From NCBI RefSeq assembly GCF_001902295.1, contig NZ_CP018335.1, positions 186,001 to 250,000 on the forward strand: a stretch of 64,000 nt of DNA. Reading direction: 5' to 3'. A model generated the notes under the pieces. That model was not told where the DNA came from. It saw nothing but the letters and a program-made list of their open reading frames with translations, and ran no database searches. The DNA is from Clostridium kluyveri (GTDB taxonomy: Bacteria; Bacillota; Clostridia; Clostridiales; Clostridiaceae). Shown here piece by piece: positions 25,918-34,494 of the stretch. Numbering within the stretch: position 1 is the first letter of the stretch; every line of letters starts with the position of its first letter. The translations under genes and the position numbers were made by a program.

Positions 25918-26466
25918 ATGAAATATTATTTGGTGGCTTTATTTGATAAAGATTCTTATTTCTATATTCAACGCATACAAAAGAATATATGTAGAAAATA
26001 TAAATTATATAAAAATGTACCCATGTTACATATAACTCTTGAAATTATAGAAAATCCCGACTTAGAAAAACTCACTAAAATTATTTCGGATATGTTAAAA
26101 CCCTATAAGAAATTTAAAGTACAGATCGATGATGTTAGTGTTGATTCTTTTTATAAATCTATCAATTTAAAAATTGAGAATAAAGGATATATTATAAGAT
26201 TAGCTAGACAAATAAATGAAATTCTAAAATTACATAAATTTAATGTAAAAGAAAATTTAAATGATATCAATTTAAAAGTTTTACTGGCAAACACTAATTA
26301 TCAAATGAGGGAATTGAATTTTAAAGAACATAATAATACATTTCATGAAAACATTAAAGTAGAAAATACCTGTAAGATGGTTAAAATAGATAGAATTGAA
26401 CTTTGGAAAGCTGTAAACAACAAAAAAGAGGTAATATTAAAGAATTTTCCGCTGAGAGATTTTTAA
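25918..26466 (+). CDS. 2H-phosphoesterase-like (2'-5' RNA ligase family) protein, second motif lost
   Basis: A 182-residue protein whose N-terminal half resembles the LigT/2H phosphoesterase fold. The first catalytic motif is present as HITLEI, after MKYYLVALFDKDSYFYIQ. The second HxT motif is expected in the second lobe, where I see LKVLLAN without His, so activity is doubtful. The start at ATG 25918 follows GGGGGAT; the upstream ATG at 25879 lacks an SD. It converges with glnA across a perfect palindromic terminator. It may bind RNA or nucleotides; this is inference. Confidence 0.55.
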   Translation: MKYYLVALFDKDSYFYIQRIQKNICRKYKLYKNVPMLHITLEIIENPDLEKLTKIISDMLKPYKKFKVQIDDVSVDSFYKSINLKIENKGYIIRLARQINEILKLHKFNVKENLNDINLKVLLANTNYQMRELNFKEHNNTFHENIKVENTCKMVKIDRIELWKAVNNKKEVILKNFPLRDF

Positions 26467-26471
26467 ATTAT

Positions 26472-26515
26472 ATATAAAACAGAGTAAGCCCTGCAGGGCT
26501 TACTCTGTTTTATAT
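26472..26515. terminator. perfect 44-nt palindrome, bidirectional terminator
   Basis: The two 22-nt arms (26472-26493 and 26494-26515) are exact reverse complements, meeting at CTGCAG. Each end has an A/U tract, giving an intrinsic terminator on both strands. It lies between the convergent 2H-like gene and glnA and touches the glnA stop codon. Confidence 0.85.
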
Positions 26516-28413
26516 TAAATATCAAGTAAATTTTTCTTGTATATAGAGTATAGTTCTCTTAATTCTGACATTTTTTGTTCCACTTCTATTTGAAGGTTAG
26601 ATACTTCTTCATAGTTTTCTTCCTCTGATGCAATCCTTATCTTGGAGAATAAGCTTTTATTAGCATAAGAGTCTTTCATTAAATAGCATTTTAAAGCGTC
26701 TATTTTCATCCAAGTAGCTACATCTAAATCTAAAGCTTTATCCACAGAGTGAAGCAGTTTATAACCTCTTATTTCATTAATGTATTCATTTAAAATTCTA
26801 TGATTTAGTTCTACTAGCCATCTTTTTATAGCACCCAATTTAAAACTGTTTATTAATTTGTCGTTTAATACATCAGCTTTAGTTAATACAGCTTTCTTTT
26901 CTGGATATTTATCAATGGCGGTTAAGTTTTCGTATACAGTTGCAGGAGCTTTACCGAAGAACTTAGCTCTTTCTTCATCAGTAAAGTCTTCAAATACATC
27001 TTCTTCACTTCTATAAGCTCTTTCTTTTTCTAGATATGACGCATCTTCTCCAGGTTTTTTGGATAACTCAGCTAAAAGATCATCTTCTGTTTTATTATTA
27101 GTTACAGCATAGGTTATTCCATCTAACATAGCCATATATAGTCCTGTTACAGCCAGATAAGTATTAGTACGAGGATTTGGTGCTCTAAGTTCAAATCTTG
27201 TACCTAAAGGATTTTCTAAATCTCTTACAACTCCTATAAGTACAGATCTGTTTCTCGAAGGTATTTCAACAGAATGTCCTATAGATGTTACAATACAAAC
27301 AGGTGCTTCAAATCCAGGCTTTAATCTTCTTAAGGCATCAGTTGTAGAAGAAACGAGAGGATTTATAACCTCGTAGTTTTTAAGTATTCCCATTACTGAA
27401 GCATAGCCAAAAATACTTAAAAAGTGATTTTCAGTAGAAGAAAATAGATTTATGATTTTACCACTTTTGAGTTTTAATGCTATACCTATGTGAGTATGTT
27501 CTCCACTACCAGCAACCCCTTCTATAGGTTTAGCCAGGAAAGTAACCTCTAGTCCGTTATTTCTGAAAGTTTCTTTAACTATACTCTTTGCAAGTAATTC
27601 ATTATCAACAGATTGCACTGCAGTGGAATATTTCCAGTCTATTTCAAGCTGTTCCATTATATGATTAAATCTTCCCTTATCATCAATGTTGGATTTTATT
27701 CCTCCTACTTCTTTATGACCCATTTCAGGTTCCAATCCGTACAATTCCATAGTTGAAAGTGTTTGTTCCAAAGCAGTTCTTACTGCACCTTTAGTTCTGG
27801 TCCAATATTGTTCTTGTAGTGTTTGGGATGTGGATAATTCTTCGATTTCAGCAGGGTTATTAGGAGTATTTACCCAGAATTCTAGTTCTGTTGCACATGT
27901 AGCAACTACATCATCTATATCTTCATATTTTAGTCCGAAAGAAGAAAGGGAACTTGGATATTCTTTGAATAAATTTAGAAGATTTGTTTTAAAGTGTTGT
28001 ATACAATTTTTTAGTACATATCTAGAATCTACAGCTTTGTGCTCATGATAGAAAAAGCATGGAATTCTAAGTGTTCCCACAGGTTTATCTGTTTCAGGAT
28101 CGATATTATTAGTATTATAGTCTATATACCAATTCACATCACAATCACATACCATATCGACTTTTGCATTATTTAGTGTAGCTATACCTGGAAGAACTAC
28201 AGATGAACCATCAGTTTGAATTGATCCTTTTAAAAATCCAGAGATATCTTTTAGAAAAATTTTAATAGGGATTTTCTCGTCAGTGTCATTTCCTGAAAGA
28301 TCTATACCTACAAGAGATACAAATTTTATTTCAGGGTGAGAAGTTAATAGTTCTTTTAAGCTATCTTCAGATTGCATAGTCTTAGGTATTACATAGATTA
28401 AATCTTTTAACAT
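26515..28413 (-). CDS. glnA: glutamine synthetase, long form
   Basis: Makes glutamine from glutamate, ammonia and ATP. The catalytic domain has the N-terminal beta-grasp region (FVSLVGIDLSGNDT, LPGIATLNNAKVDMV), CATELEFWVNTP for metal binding, GVAGSGEHTHIG, and SRNRSVLIGVVRD with RFELRAPN for ATP and glutamate. At 632 residues it is far longer than the usual 440-residue GSI-alpha enzymes. The surplus is insertions plus a helical tail of about 130 residues. SD AGGAGG precedes ATG. The exact GS class is uncertain. Confidence 0.88.
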   Translation of the reverse strand: MLKDLIYVIPKTMQSEDSLKELLTSHPEIKFVSLVGIDLSGNDTDEKIPIKIFLKDISGFLKGSIQTDGSSVVLPGIATLNNAKVDMVCDCDVNWYIDYNTNNIDPETDKPVGTLRIPCFFYHEHKAVDSRYVLKNCIQHFKTNLLNLFKEYPSSLSSFGLKYEDIDDVVATCATELEFWVNTPNNPAEIEELSTSQTLQEQYWTRTKGAVRTALEQTLSTMELYGLEPEMGHKEVGGIKSNIDDKGRFNHIMEQLEIDWKYSTAVQSVDNELLAKSIVKETFRNNGLEVTFLAKPIEGVAGSGEHTHIGIALKLKSGKIINLFSSTENHFLSIFGYASVMGILKNYEVINPLVSSTTDALRRLKPGFEAPVCIVTSIGHSVEIPSRNRSVLIGVVRDLENPLGTRFELRAPNPRTNTYLAVTGLYMAMLDGITYAVTNNKTEDDLLAELSKKPGEDASYLEKERAYRSEEDVFEDFTDEERAKFFGKAPATVYENLTAIDKYPEKKAVLTKADVLNDKLINSFKLGAIKRWLVELNHRILNEYINEIRGYKLLHSVDKALDLDVATWMKIDALKCYLMKDSYANKSLFSKIRIASEEENYEEVSNLQIEVEQKMSELRELYSIYKKNLLDI

Positions 28414-28760
28414 AGTTTTTTCCTCCTATAAATGAGTTAGAAGAGCATAGATTTTTAATACTCTGTCAGTGTATAGTCAATTTAATTTATATTCTAGTTG
28501 ATAAAATATAAATTATTTATTAATTATTTAAATTTTATATATTTATGATTTTATAATTAATATTCATATATGTCAATAGATTTTGAATAAATTTATGGGT
28601 CAGGTTGCAATAGTTAAAAAATATAAAATATAATATTTAATTTTAAGGATAAAGCTTAAAAATTAAGGTTATTTATTCATGTTTTTAAAAATTTGTGTAG
28701 TTTAAATCTATATTATATAATAAAATGTATAACATTTTTATTAAGTGATGAGGTGATAGA
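28414..28760. other. divergent intergenic region between glnA and murI
   Basis: A 347-bp, very A/T-rich stretch carrying promoters for glnA (minus) and murI (plus). I see a good murI promoter at 28693-28721. I see no RNA element or small gene. Confidence 0.6.
28693..28721 (+). promoter_or_regulatory. sigma-A promoter upstream of murI
   Basis: TTGTGT (28693-28698) and TATAAT (28716-28721) are spaced by 17 nt. It lies 40 bp before the murI start codon. Confidence 0.6.
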
Positions 28761-29534
28761 GTGGATTCTGAGGATAGGCCAATTGGTTTTTTTGATTCAG
28801 GAGTGGGGGGAATAAGTGTATTAAAAGAAGCTGTTAAGATCTTATCAAATGAAAATTTTGTTTATTTTGGGGATTCAAAGATGGCACCTTATGGAGTGAG
28901 AACAGTGGAAGAGGTTAAAAAGCTCACATTTAATGCTGTAGAATTTTTATTAAAGAAAAATATAAAGGCCTTAGTAGTAGCCTGTAATACTGCTACTAGT
29001 GCAGCTATAATAGATTTGCGAAAGGCATATAGTAAATATATGCCTATAGTAGGTATAGAACCGGCCTTAAAACCTGCAGTAGAATGTAATAGAAAGGGAA
29101 ATATAATAATAATGGCAACACCTATGACTCTAGCAGAAAGTAAATTCAATAATCTTATGAAAAGATATAGCAATTCAAATATCTTGCCCCTTCCATGTAG
29201 TGGTCTAGTAGAACTTATTGAGGAGGGAAAAACAGAAGGAGAGGAAATAGAACATTATTTGGAAGAAAAATTAATTCCTTTAAAAGGAAACGGAATTGCA
29301 GCAGTAGTACTTGGATGTACCCATTATCCTTTTATAAAAAAAAGTATATCTAAAGTTTTAAATCAGGATGTTCTAATACTTGATGGAAGTAAGGGGACTG
29401 TTAGGCAGTTGAAGAGGCAGCTTATTAAATATCATATAGAAAGCAATAAAAGTAAAATTGGAAAGATAAAGATATTTAATTCTATGAATAGTCAATATAT
29501 AATAAAATTAAGTTATAAACTTTTAAAAGAGTAA
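28761..29534 (+). CDS. murI: glutamate racemase
   Basis: Makes D-glutamate for peptidoglycan. The two catalytic cysteines are in VVACNTATS and VLGCTHYP, and the N-terminal IGFFDSGVGG is a signature. Length is 257 residues. The start is GTG 28761, with SD AGGTGAT 4 nt upstream. It is followed at 61 bp by the XRE regulator, separated by a 24-bp palindrome. Confidence 0.94.
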   Translation: MDSEDRPIGFFDSGVGGISVLKEAVKILSNENFVYFGDSKMAPYGVRTVEEVKKLTFNAVEFLLKKNIKALVVACNTATSAAIIDLRKAYSKYMPIVGIEPALKPAVECNRKGNIIIMATPMTLAESKFNNLMKRYSNSNILPLPCSGLVELIEEGKTEGEEIEHYLEEKLIPLKGNGIAAVVLGCTHYPFIKKSISKVLNQDVLILDGSKGTVRQLKRQLIKYHIESNKSKIGKIKIFNSMNSQYIIKLSYKLLKE

Positions 29535-29538
29535 AGCT

Positions 29539-29562
29539 TTCAAATTCTGTACAGAATTTGAA
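29539..29562. promoter_or_regulatory. 24-bp perfect palindrome upstream of the XRE regulator
   Basis: The half-site TTCAAATTCTGT is followed directly by its exact reverse complement, with no loop. It lies 34 bp before the XRE start codon. It could be an operator for that regulator; it lacks a U run that would make it a terminator. Confidence 0.5.
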
Positions 29563-29595
29563 TTATTATCTACAAGATTAAATCAGGAGGAAAAA

Positions 29596-30270
29596 ATGAG
29601 TAGGGTAGGAGAAAAAATAAAATCTGCAAGAATAGAATTAGGGATTAGTCAAAAATCATTGGGCAAAAAATTAGGTGTATCAGAAAAGTTTATTAATGAA
29701 GTAGAATTAGGAAGGAAAATAGCAAGTCAAGGTATAATTGATAAATTATCTAAAATTTTAGGTAAAAATATAAATGATATAACCATGTCTTTCGAGGAAC
29801 AGGCATATGAAGAAGAAAAAAATGAAAAATTTTCTCCTGTACCTAAAAAAGAAAAAATCCAGGTTCAGGATGTTTGGAGTGAAGCATTTAGTTCAGTTCT
29901 AAAAAAGATACCTATTTATGGATATGATATAAATAAAGTAATTAATTTTAAGCAGTTACCTATAATAAATAATAAAGTAGAAGGATATGCTCAAGACAAA
30001 GTAATTTACTTACAAATAGAAAGTAATGATATGGAAGGTTTCAGAATACAAGATGGAGATCTGGCTTTGGGGCATATAACCGGAGAAATAGAAAATAATT
30101 CCATATGTCTGGTTGAATATAGTGGAAAAAGGGAGGTAAGACAAATAAAAAAATTGGATAACAAAAAAGTTTTACTTATAAGTGGCAGAAATAGTATAAG
30201 AACTGAAACAATAGAAATTAAGGATTTAAAAATAATTGCAAAATTAGATAAGTTGGAAATAAAGTTATAA
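29596..30270 (+). CDS. XRE-family regulator with a non-cleaving S24-like domain
   Basis: A 224-residue protein. Residues 1-65 are a lambda-repressor-like helix-turn-helix (ISQKSLGKKLGVSEKFINEVELGR). A charged linker follows. The C-terminal half resembles the LexA/S24 peptidase domain: LQIESNDMEGFRIQDGDLAL matches the usual GDSM...GD pattern, but the nucleophile Ser is replaced by Asp. It is therefore predicted not to self-cleave and may sense a ligand or dimerise. SD AGGAGG precedes ATG. Targets unknown; the nearby palindrome suggests autoregulation. Confidence 0.8.
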   Translation: MSRVGEKIKSARIELGISQKSLGKKLGVSEKFINEVELGRKIASQGIIDKLSKILGKNINDITMSFEEQAYEEEKNEKFSPVPKKEKIQVQDVWSEAFSSVLKKIPIYGYDINKVINFKQLPIINNKVEGYAQDKVIYLQIESNDMEGFRIQDGDLALGHITGEIENNSICLVEYSGKREVRQIKKLDNKKVLLISGRNSIRTETIEIKDLKIIAKLDKLEIKL

Positions 30271-30298
30271 TAATGAAAAAACTATTAAATACATGATT

Positions 30299-30342
30299 AA
30301 AAGTTCTAATCTAAAAAAGAGTTATGGTTAGAACTTTTGTTT
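30299..30342 (+). terminator. terminator after the XRE regulator
   Basis: AAAAGTTCTAA (30299-30309) pairs perfectly with TTAGAACTTTT (30328-30338), followed by a T-rich tail. Confidence 0.75.
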
Positions 30343-30395
30343 CATAATCATTCTTTGGAACAAATTAATAAAAATTTTGAAGGGAGGAGTAAAAA

Positions 30396-32195
30396 ATGAA
30401 AGGTACTGTTATTGCTACATGGATGAGAACCTGCAGAAAATTATATAATGATGAAATTGTAAATGATGCTATGAATTCAGTTGGGTGGGGGTCATCTAAG
30501 ATATTTTCCCCTGCTGAAAATGTAAATGACAGAGAAGTAAAAAAGGTAATAGAATATATAGCAAAATTTAATAATGAAGATACAAAAGAGTTATGGAGAA
30601 AAATAGGTGTTGATAACATAAATGCCTTTTATAAAGATTATCCAGCCTTTTTTAGACATGAAAATTTATATTCATTTTTAAGATCAATGTTTGATGTTCA
30701 TGTAGCTATGACTAAAAAATTTCCAGGGGCCAAGCCGCCTTTGGTGACGATTAATCCTATATCTTCAAAAACTGCTGTATTTGAGTATAAATCTGAAAGA
30801 GGTATGTTTGATTATCTTATGGGAATGATAGAGGGAAGTGCTAAGTTTTTTGGTGAAAAATTGAAGATAGAAGAAATAGAGAGAAATAATAATTCAGTAA
30901 AATTTAAATTTATTTTTGAGAAAGAAATATATTATAAGAGGGTATATAAGTTTAATAAATTTCTTTCATTTGGAATTATAAATAATCTGGGCTTAAAAAT
31001 AGGAATAATTAATTTTATATTTTGTTTAATAATTTCTATTTTAATATTTGGATTAAATGATTGGTTTAAATCCATAGTTATTTCAATATTAGTTTTTTTT
31101 GCATCATATATTTCTGGCTCTGTACTTATGAGACCTAAATACCTCATAATAGAAGCTATAGATAAAATTAATAATGGTAATTATATTGAAGATGGAGATA
31201 TAGAGACAAATGATTTTTTTGAAGATATATTTAATCTTCTTAAAAAGCATAAAAGTATTATTAAAGCGGACTTTACAGGATTTAAAGGTGTAACCGATGA
31301 GATGAGTACTTTTGTATCTAATATAAATGAAATATCTAATTCTATGAACAGTACTTCAAATGAAATATCGGATGTGGTGGAACAGGTGGCCAATTGTGCT
31401 GTAGAGCAGGCGGAAAATACCCAGAATGTGGTGTCTGTATTAAATGAGAATATAAGACATTTAAATAATATAGTGGAAGATGAAAACAATAATAAACTGG
31501 AATTAGAAAAATCAATAGATAAAATAAATAATAGTTATGAGAATATAGATAATACCAGCAAGAATATATTGACTACATTGCAGAGTTTTAAAGAGGTTAA
31601 TGATAAAGGATTAGAGCTTCAATCAAAAGTGAAAGATATTACCAGTATAGTTTCAGTGGTGTCAGAAATTTCAGAACAGACTAATTTATTGGCACTGAAT
31701 GCTTCCATTGAGGCGGCTCGAGCTGGAGAACAAGGGAAAGGATTTGTAGTAGTAGCAGAGGAGATTAGGGTTTTAGCAGAACAGTCTCAAGGTGCAGTTA
31801 AGGATATAAATTCTAATCTAATTAAATTTGTAGATGAAATAAAAGTATTGGTAGATAAAATAGAATCGCAATTTGATGTGCTTAAAGGGGAAAGTGAAAA
31901 TTTAAAAGATGTTAGAAATATAAGCTATGAAGCAACTACTGCAGCGACAGCGGTAGCTGAATCTATGATAAAAACTATAGATAAATTAAATGTACAATCG
32001 GAAGCTATATCTGGAATATATGAAAATATGGAGTCTTTAGCTGCAATTGCACAGGAAAATTCAGCATCTTCTGAAGAAGTAAGTGCCAATGTATCAAGTT
32101 ATACTAATGAAATTAAAAATCTTATGAGTAATATTCATGAATTTAAGAACATAACAGAGTCCTTTAAAACCGAATTATATAAATATAAAATATAA
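30396..32195 (+). CDS. H-NOX haem-sensor methyl-accepting chemotaxis protein
   Basis: A 599-residue gas-sensing chemoreceptor. Residues 1-180 are an H-NOX domain. The haem ligand His102 is in DVHVAMTK, Pro115 is in GAKPP, and Tyr131-Ser133-Arg135 forms the YxSxR propionate motif. Trp9, Asn74 and Tyr140 match the distal-pocket residues of the oxygen-binding Thermoanaerobacter protein. Two membrane helices follow at about 190-245. The cytoplasmic signalling domain contains EQTNLLALNASIEAARAGE. It likely tunes swimming to O2 or NO. SD GGGAGGAG precedes ATG 30396; no che genes lie nearby. Confidence 0.92.
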   Translation: MKGTVIATWMRTCRKLYNDEIVNDAMNSVGWGSSKIFSPAENVNDREVKKVIEYIAKFNNEDTKELWRKIGVDNINAFYKDYPAFFRHENLYSFLRSMFDVHVAMTKKFPGAKPPLVTINPISSKTAVFEYKSERGMFDYLMGMIEGSAKFFGEKLKIEEIERNNNSVKFKFIFEKEIYYKRVYKFNKFLSFGIINNLGLKIGIINFIFCLIISILIFGLNDWFKSIVISILVFFASYISGSVLMRPKYLIIEAIDKINNGNYIEDGDIETNDFFEDIFNLLKKHKSIIKADFTGFKGVTDEMSTFVSNINEISNSMNSTSNEISDVVEQVANCAVEQAENTQNVVSVLNENIRHLNNIVEDENNNKLELEKSIDKINNSYENIDNTSKNILTTLQSFKEVNDKGLELQSKVKDITSIVSVVSEISEQTNLLALNASIEAARAGEQGKGFVVVAEEIRVLAEQSQGAVKDINSNLIKFVDEIKVLVDKIESQFDVLKGESENLKDVRNISYEATTAATAVAESMIKTIDKLNVQSEAISGIYENMESLAAIAQENSASSEEVSANVSSYTNEIKNLMSNIHEFKNITESFKTELYKYKI

Positions 32196-32237
32196 TAAGA
32201 AAACTGGCTAGAGATATTGGCCAGTTTTCTTATTATA
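32191..32237. terminator. bidirectional terminator after the chemoreceptor
   Basis: A perfect 18-bp stem (32191-32208 with 32220-32237) and an 11-nt loop, A/T-rich at both ends. It serves the convergent chemoreceptor and radical SAM genes. Confidence 0.85.
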
Positions 32238-32244
32238 TTTTATA

Positions 32245-33144
32245 TTAAATTCCCTGTAAATCAAAATTAGGTACGAAATTTTTAGAACAGGTTCCCGTGC
32301 TTTGGATAAATGAATTTTTTATACCCAATGAAAGGCAATAATTTATAAAAGAATTATAGTGTTTTGAATTTAAAGGTTTATTTATTTCAGGAAATTTATA
32401 AGCATTATAAAGAGGAGTATATTGGTTCATAATGCTTATGTATACTGAATCACCAAAGGTATTATAAATATAATCTATTATTTTTTTGGAATCAAATAAT
32501 AGTCCGGGAAGCATAAGATGTCTTATTATAACCCCCCTTGTTATCAATCCATTTTTATCAAATGTTACACTGCCTACCTGGTTAAACATTTTTTCTATAG
32601 CTTTTGTGGCGTGAATAAAATAATCTGGAGCATTAGAGTACTTAATGGAATATTTATTGTTAAAATATTTTAGATCTGGTAGATATACATCTATATATCC
32701 TTTTAAAGCCTTTAATGCAGATATAGTTTCATAACTATTTGTATTAAATAACACCGGCAAATTAAGACCTTGTGATTTTGCTATGTCTAAAGCTTGAGTT
32801 ATTTGAGGAATATAATGGGTAGGCGTAACCAAATTTATATTGTGTGCTCCCTGATTTTGTTGAAATAGAAAAATTTCACTGAGTTTTTCTACAGATACTT
32901 CCTTTCCAAAACCATTGTCACTTATTTCGTAATTTTGACAAAAAGCACATTTTAAATTGCAGTTGGAAAAAAATATAGTTCCAGAACCATTACTTCCAGA
33001 GATACAGGGCTCTTCCCAAGTGTGTAGACATACCTTGGCTATTTTTATATTTTTACCTGCATGACAAAATCCAGTATTTCCATCAAGTCTATCTATCTTA
33101 CAATATCTATGGCATAATTGGCAACTTTTAAGATGATTTATCAT
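32245..33144 (-). CDS. radical SAM protein, PflA/PflX-like
   Basis: A 299-residue radical SAM enzyme. The cluster motif is CNLKCAFC, preceded by an extra N-terminal Cys group (CQLCHRYC, GFCHAG) that may bind another cluster. The profile resembles the COG1313 proteins related to pyruvate formate-lyase activase, of unknown substrate. I start at ATG 33144 with SD AAGGAAGTG. The upstream frame to 33249 lacks an SD and has odd composition. Confidence 0.82.
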   Translation of the reverse strand: MINHLKSCQLCHRYCKIDRLDGNTGFCHAGKNIKIAKVCLHTWEEPCISGSNGSGTIFFSNCNLKCAFCQNYEISDNGFGKEVSVEKLSEIFLFQQNQGAHNINLVTPTHYIPQITQALDIAKSQGLNLPVLFNTNSYETISALKALKGYIDVYLPDLKYFNNKYSIKYSNAPDYFIHATKAIEKMFNQVGSVTFDKNGLITRGVIIRHLMLPGLLFDSKKIIDYIYNTFGDSVYISIMNQYTPLYNAYKFPEINKPLNSKHYNSFINYCLSLGIKNSFIQSTGTCSKNFVPNFDLQGI

Positions 33145-33266
33145 AAAAAGCACTTCCTTAAATAATATATTATTTAGGAGTAATAATAGAATTTTATTGG
33201 TACTTTTTAAGTATATTATGATTGCATGGATGTGTCCAGGTATTATCACACAATATTATTATGAAA

Positions 33267-34307
33267 TTAATTCTTAAAATAAAAAATTATGCATTGTATT
33301 ATAAATATAAGACTGACTACTCCAAAGGCCGGGTATAGAAAAGAAATAAGATTTACAAAACCAATCTGAGATATAGGAATTATAATAAGAATAATTATAA
33401 ATATTGATTTTTTATAAGATATATTAAATATTTCTTCAAAATTTTTTCCTACACTATATACATTGGATACTTCAGTAGAGAACATTTCAAGCCAGATTAT
33501 AATAAGTATCATTATTTGAAGTGCTTTCCCAAAACGGTTGGCTATATAAAGCAGAGGAATTTCATATTTAAAAATATAAGGTATGTTTAAAAGTAATAAA
33601 AAATTTATAATAAGAGCTAATATAGTAAGACCCAGGGAGCCTATGATGGAACCGGCTATAAGGCTTTTCTTTTTATTTATAGAAAGTGTGAGAGGGATTA
33701 ACACTCCACTATAACATAATATGTTAAATCCTGCGTATATCAATGAAGAAAAAACCCAATTATTTTTATAATGAGGTATACTTTTTAAGTAAGAGATATT
33801 TATGTTTTTATAAAAGGCCAGATATAATATGAATAAAGTAAGTATGACTAATATAAGGGAGGGTACTATAATTGAATTTATTTCCATAAGGCCTTTAATA
33901 TTTCTAGATAATACGATTATAGATATAGTAAGCATTAATAATATACCTACCCATCTAGGCAGGTTAAAGTATTGGTGTATCAAAGCACCACTTCCAGCCA
34001 GTATTATTGCTGAGCTTCCCATTAAAAAAAAGGTAGTTAAAAAATTAGTAGCCATCCCTAGAAATCCAGGACTAACCAGCTTTATAAGGCCATCATAAGA
34101 ATTTAATTTATATTTTATACTTATATTTATTATTATAATAGACATTATTATGTACATAATAGAACAAGCTAGTATACCTATAAAACTATTATAACCATAT
34201 TGTGTGAAGAATTGGCTAATTTCTTGTCCAGATGCCAGACCTGCTCCAACCACAGTTCCTATAAAAACTGTGGATATTTGAAAAATTAAAATTATTTTTT
34301 CTTTCAA
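33267..34307 (-). CDS. YkvI-type membrane permease
   Basis: A 346-residue protein with about ten membrane helices. The N-terminal helix VFIGTVVGAGLASGQEISQFF is characteristic of the YkvI group in the amino acid/polyamine/cation transporter superfamily, distantly related to GerAB. The start is TTG 34307, preceded by AGGAGGG. The substrate is unknown. It is separated from the radical SAM gene by 122 bp and from the divergent lipoprotein by 184 bp. Confidence 0.82.
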   Translation of the reverse strand: MKEKIILIFQISTVFIGTVVGAGLASGQEISQFFTQYGYNSFIGILACSIMYIIMSIIIINISIKYKLNSYDGLIKLVSPGFLGMATNFLTTFFLMGSSAIILAGSGALIHQYFNLPRWVGILLMLTISIIVLSRNIKGLMEINSIIVPSLILVILTLFILYLAFYKNINISYLKSIPHYKNNWVFSSLIYAGFNILCYSGVLIPLTLSINKKKSLIAGSIIGSLGLTILALIINFLLLLNIPYIFKYEIPLLYIANRFGKALQIMILIIIWLEMFSTEVSNVYSVGKNFEEIFNISYKKSIFIIILIIIPISQIGFVNLISFLYPAFGVVSLIFIIQCIIFYFKN

Positions 34308-34450
34308 AAATATCCCTCCTCATAAAATACTTTTAATAAAACTATTCCAATATTAAAGTATATAAGTATTAAATAAAAATAATGAATTATAAATTAAAAT
34401 TTTATTTGAGGGAAAAATAAGATTTGTAAAATGAAATATCATTTTTGATA

Positions 34451-34494
34451 AAGGGGGTGAATTTCTACTAAAATTGACTAGTGGAAAATTTATG
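34451..34494 (+). promoter_or_regulatory. lipoprotein gene ribosome binding site with hairpin in the spacer
   Basis: AAGGGGGTGA (34451-34460), 1 nt, TTTCTACTA (34462-34470), an 8-nt loop, TAGTGGAAA (34479-34487, one G-U pair), 4 nt, ATG (34492). Folded spacing from the SD is about 5 nt after GGTGA. An in-frame TTG at 34474 lies in the hairpin loop and could be an alternative start. Confidence 0.5.
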
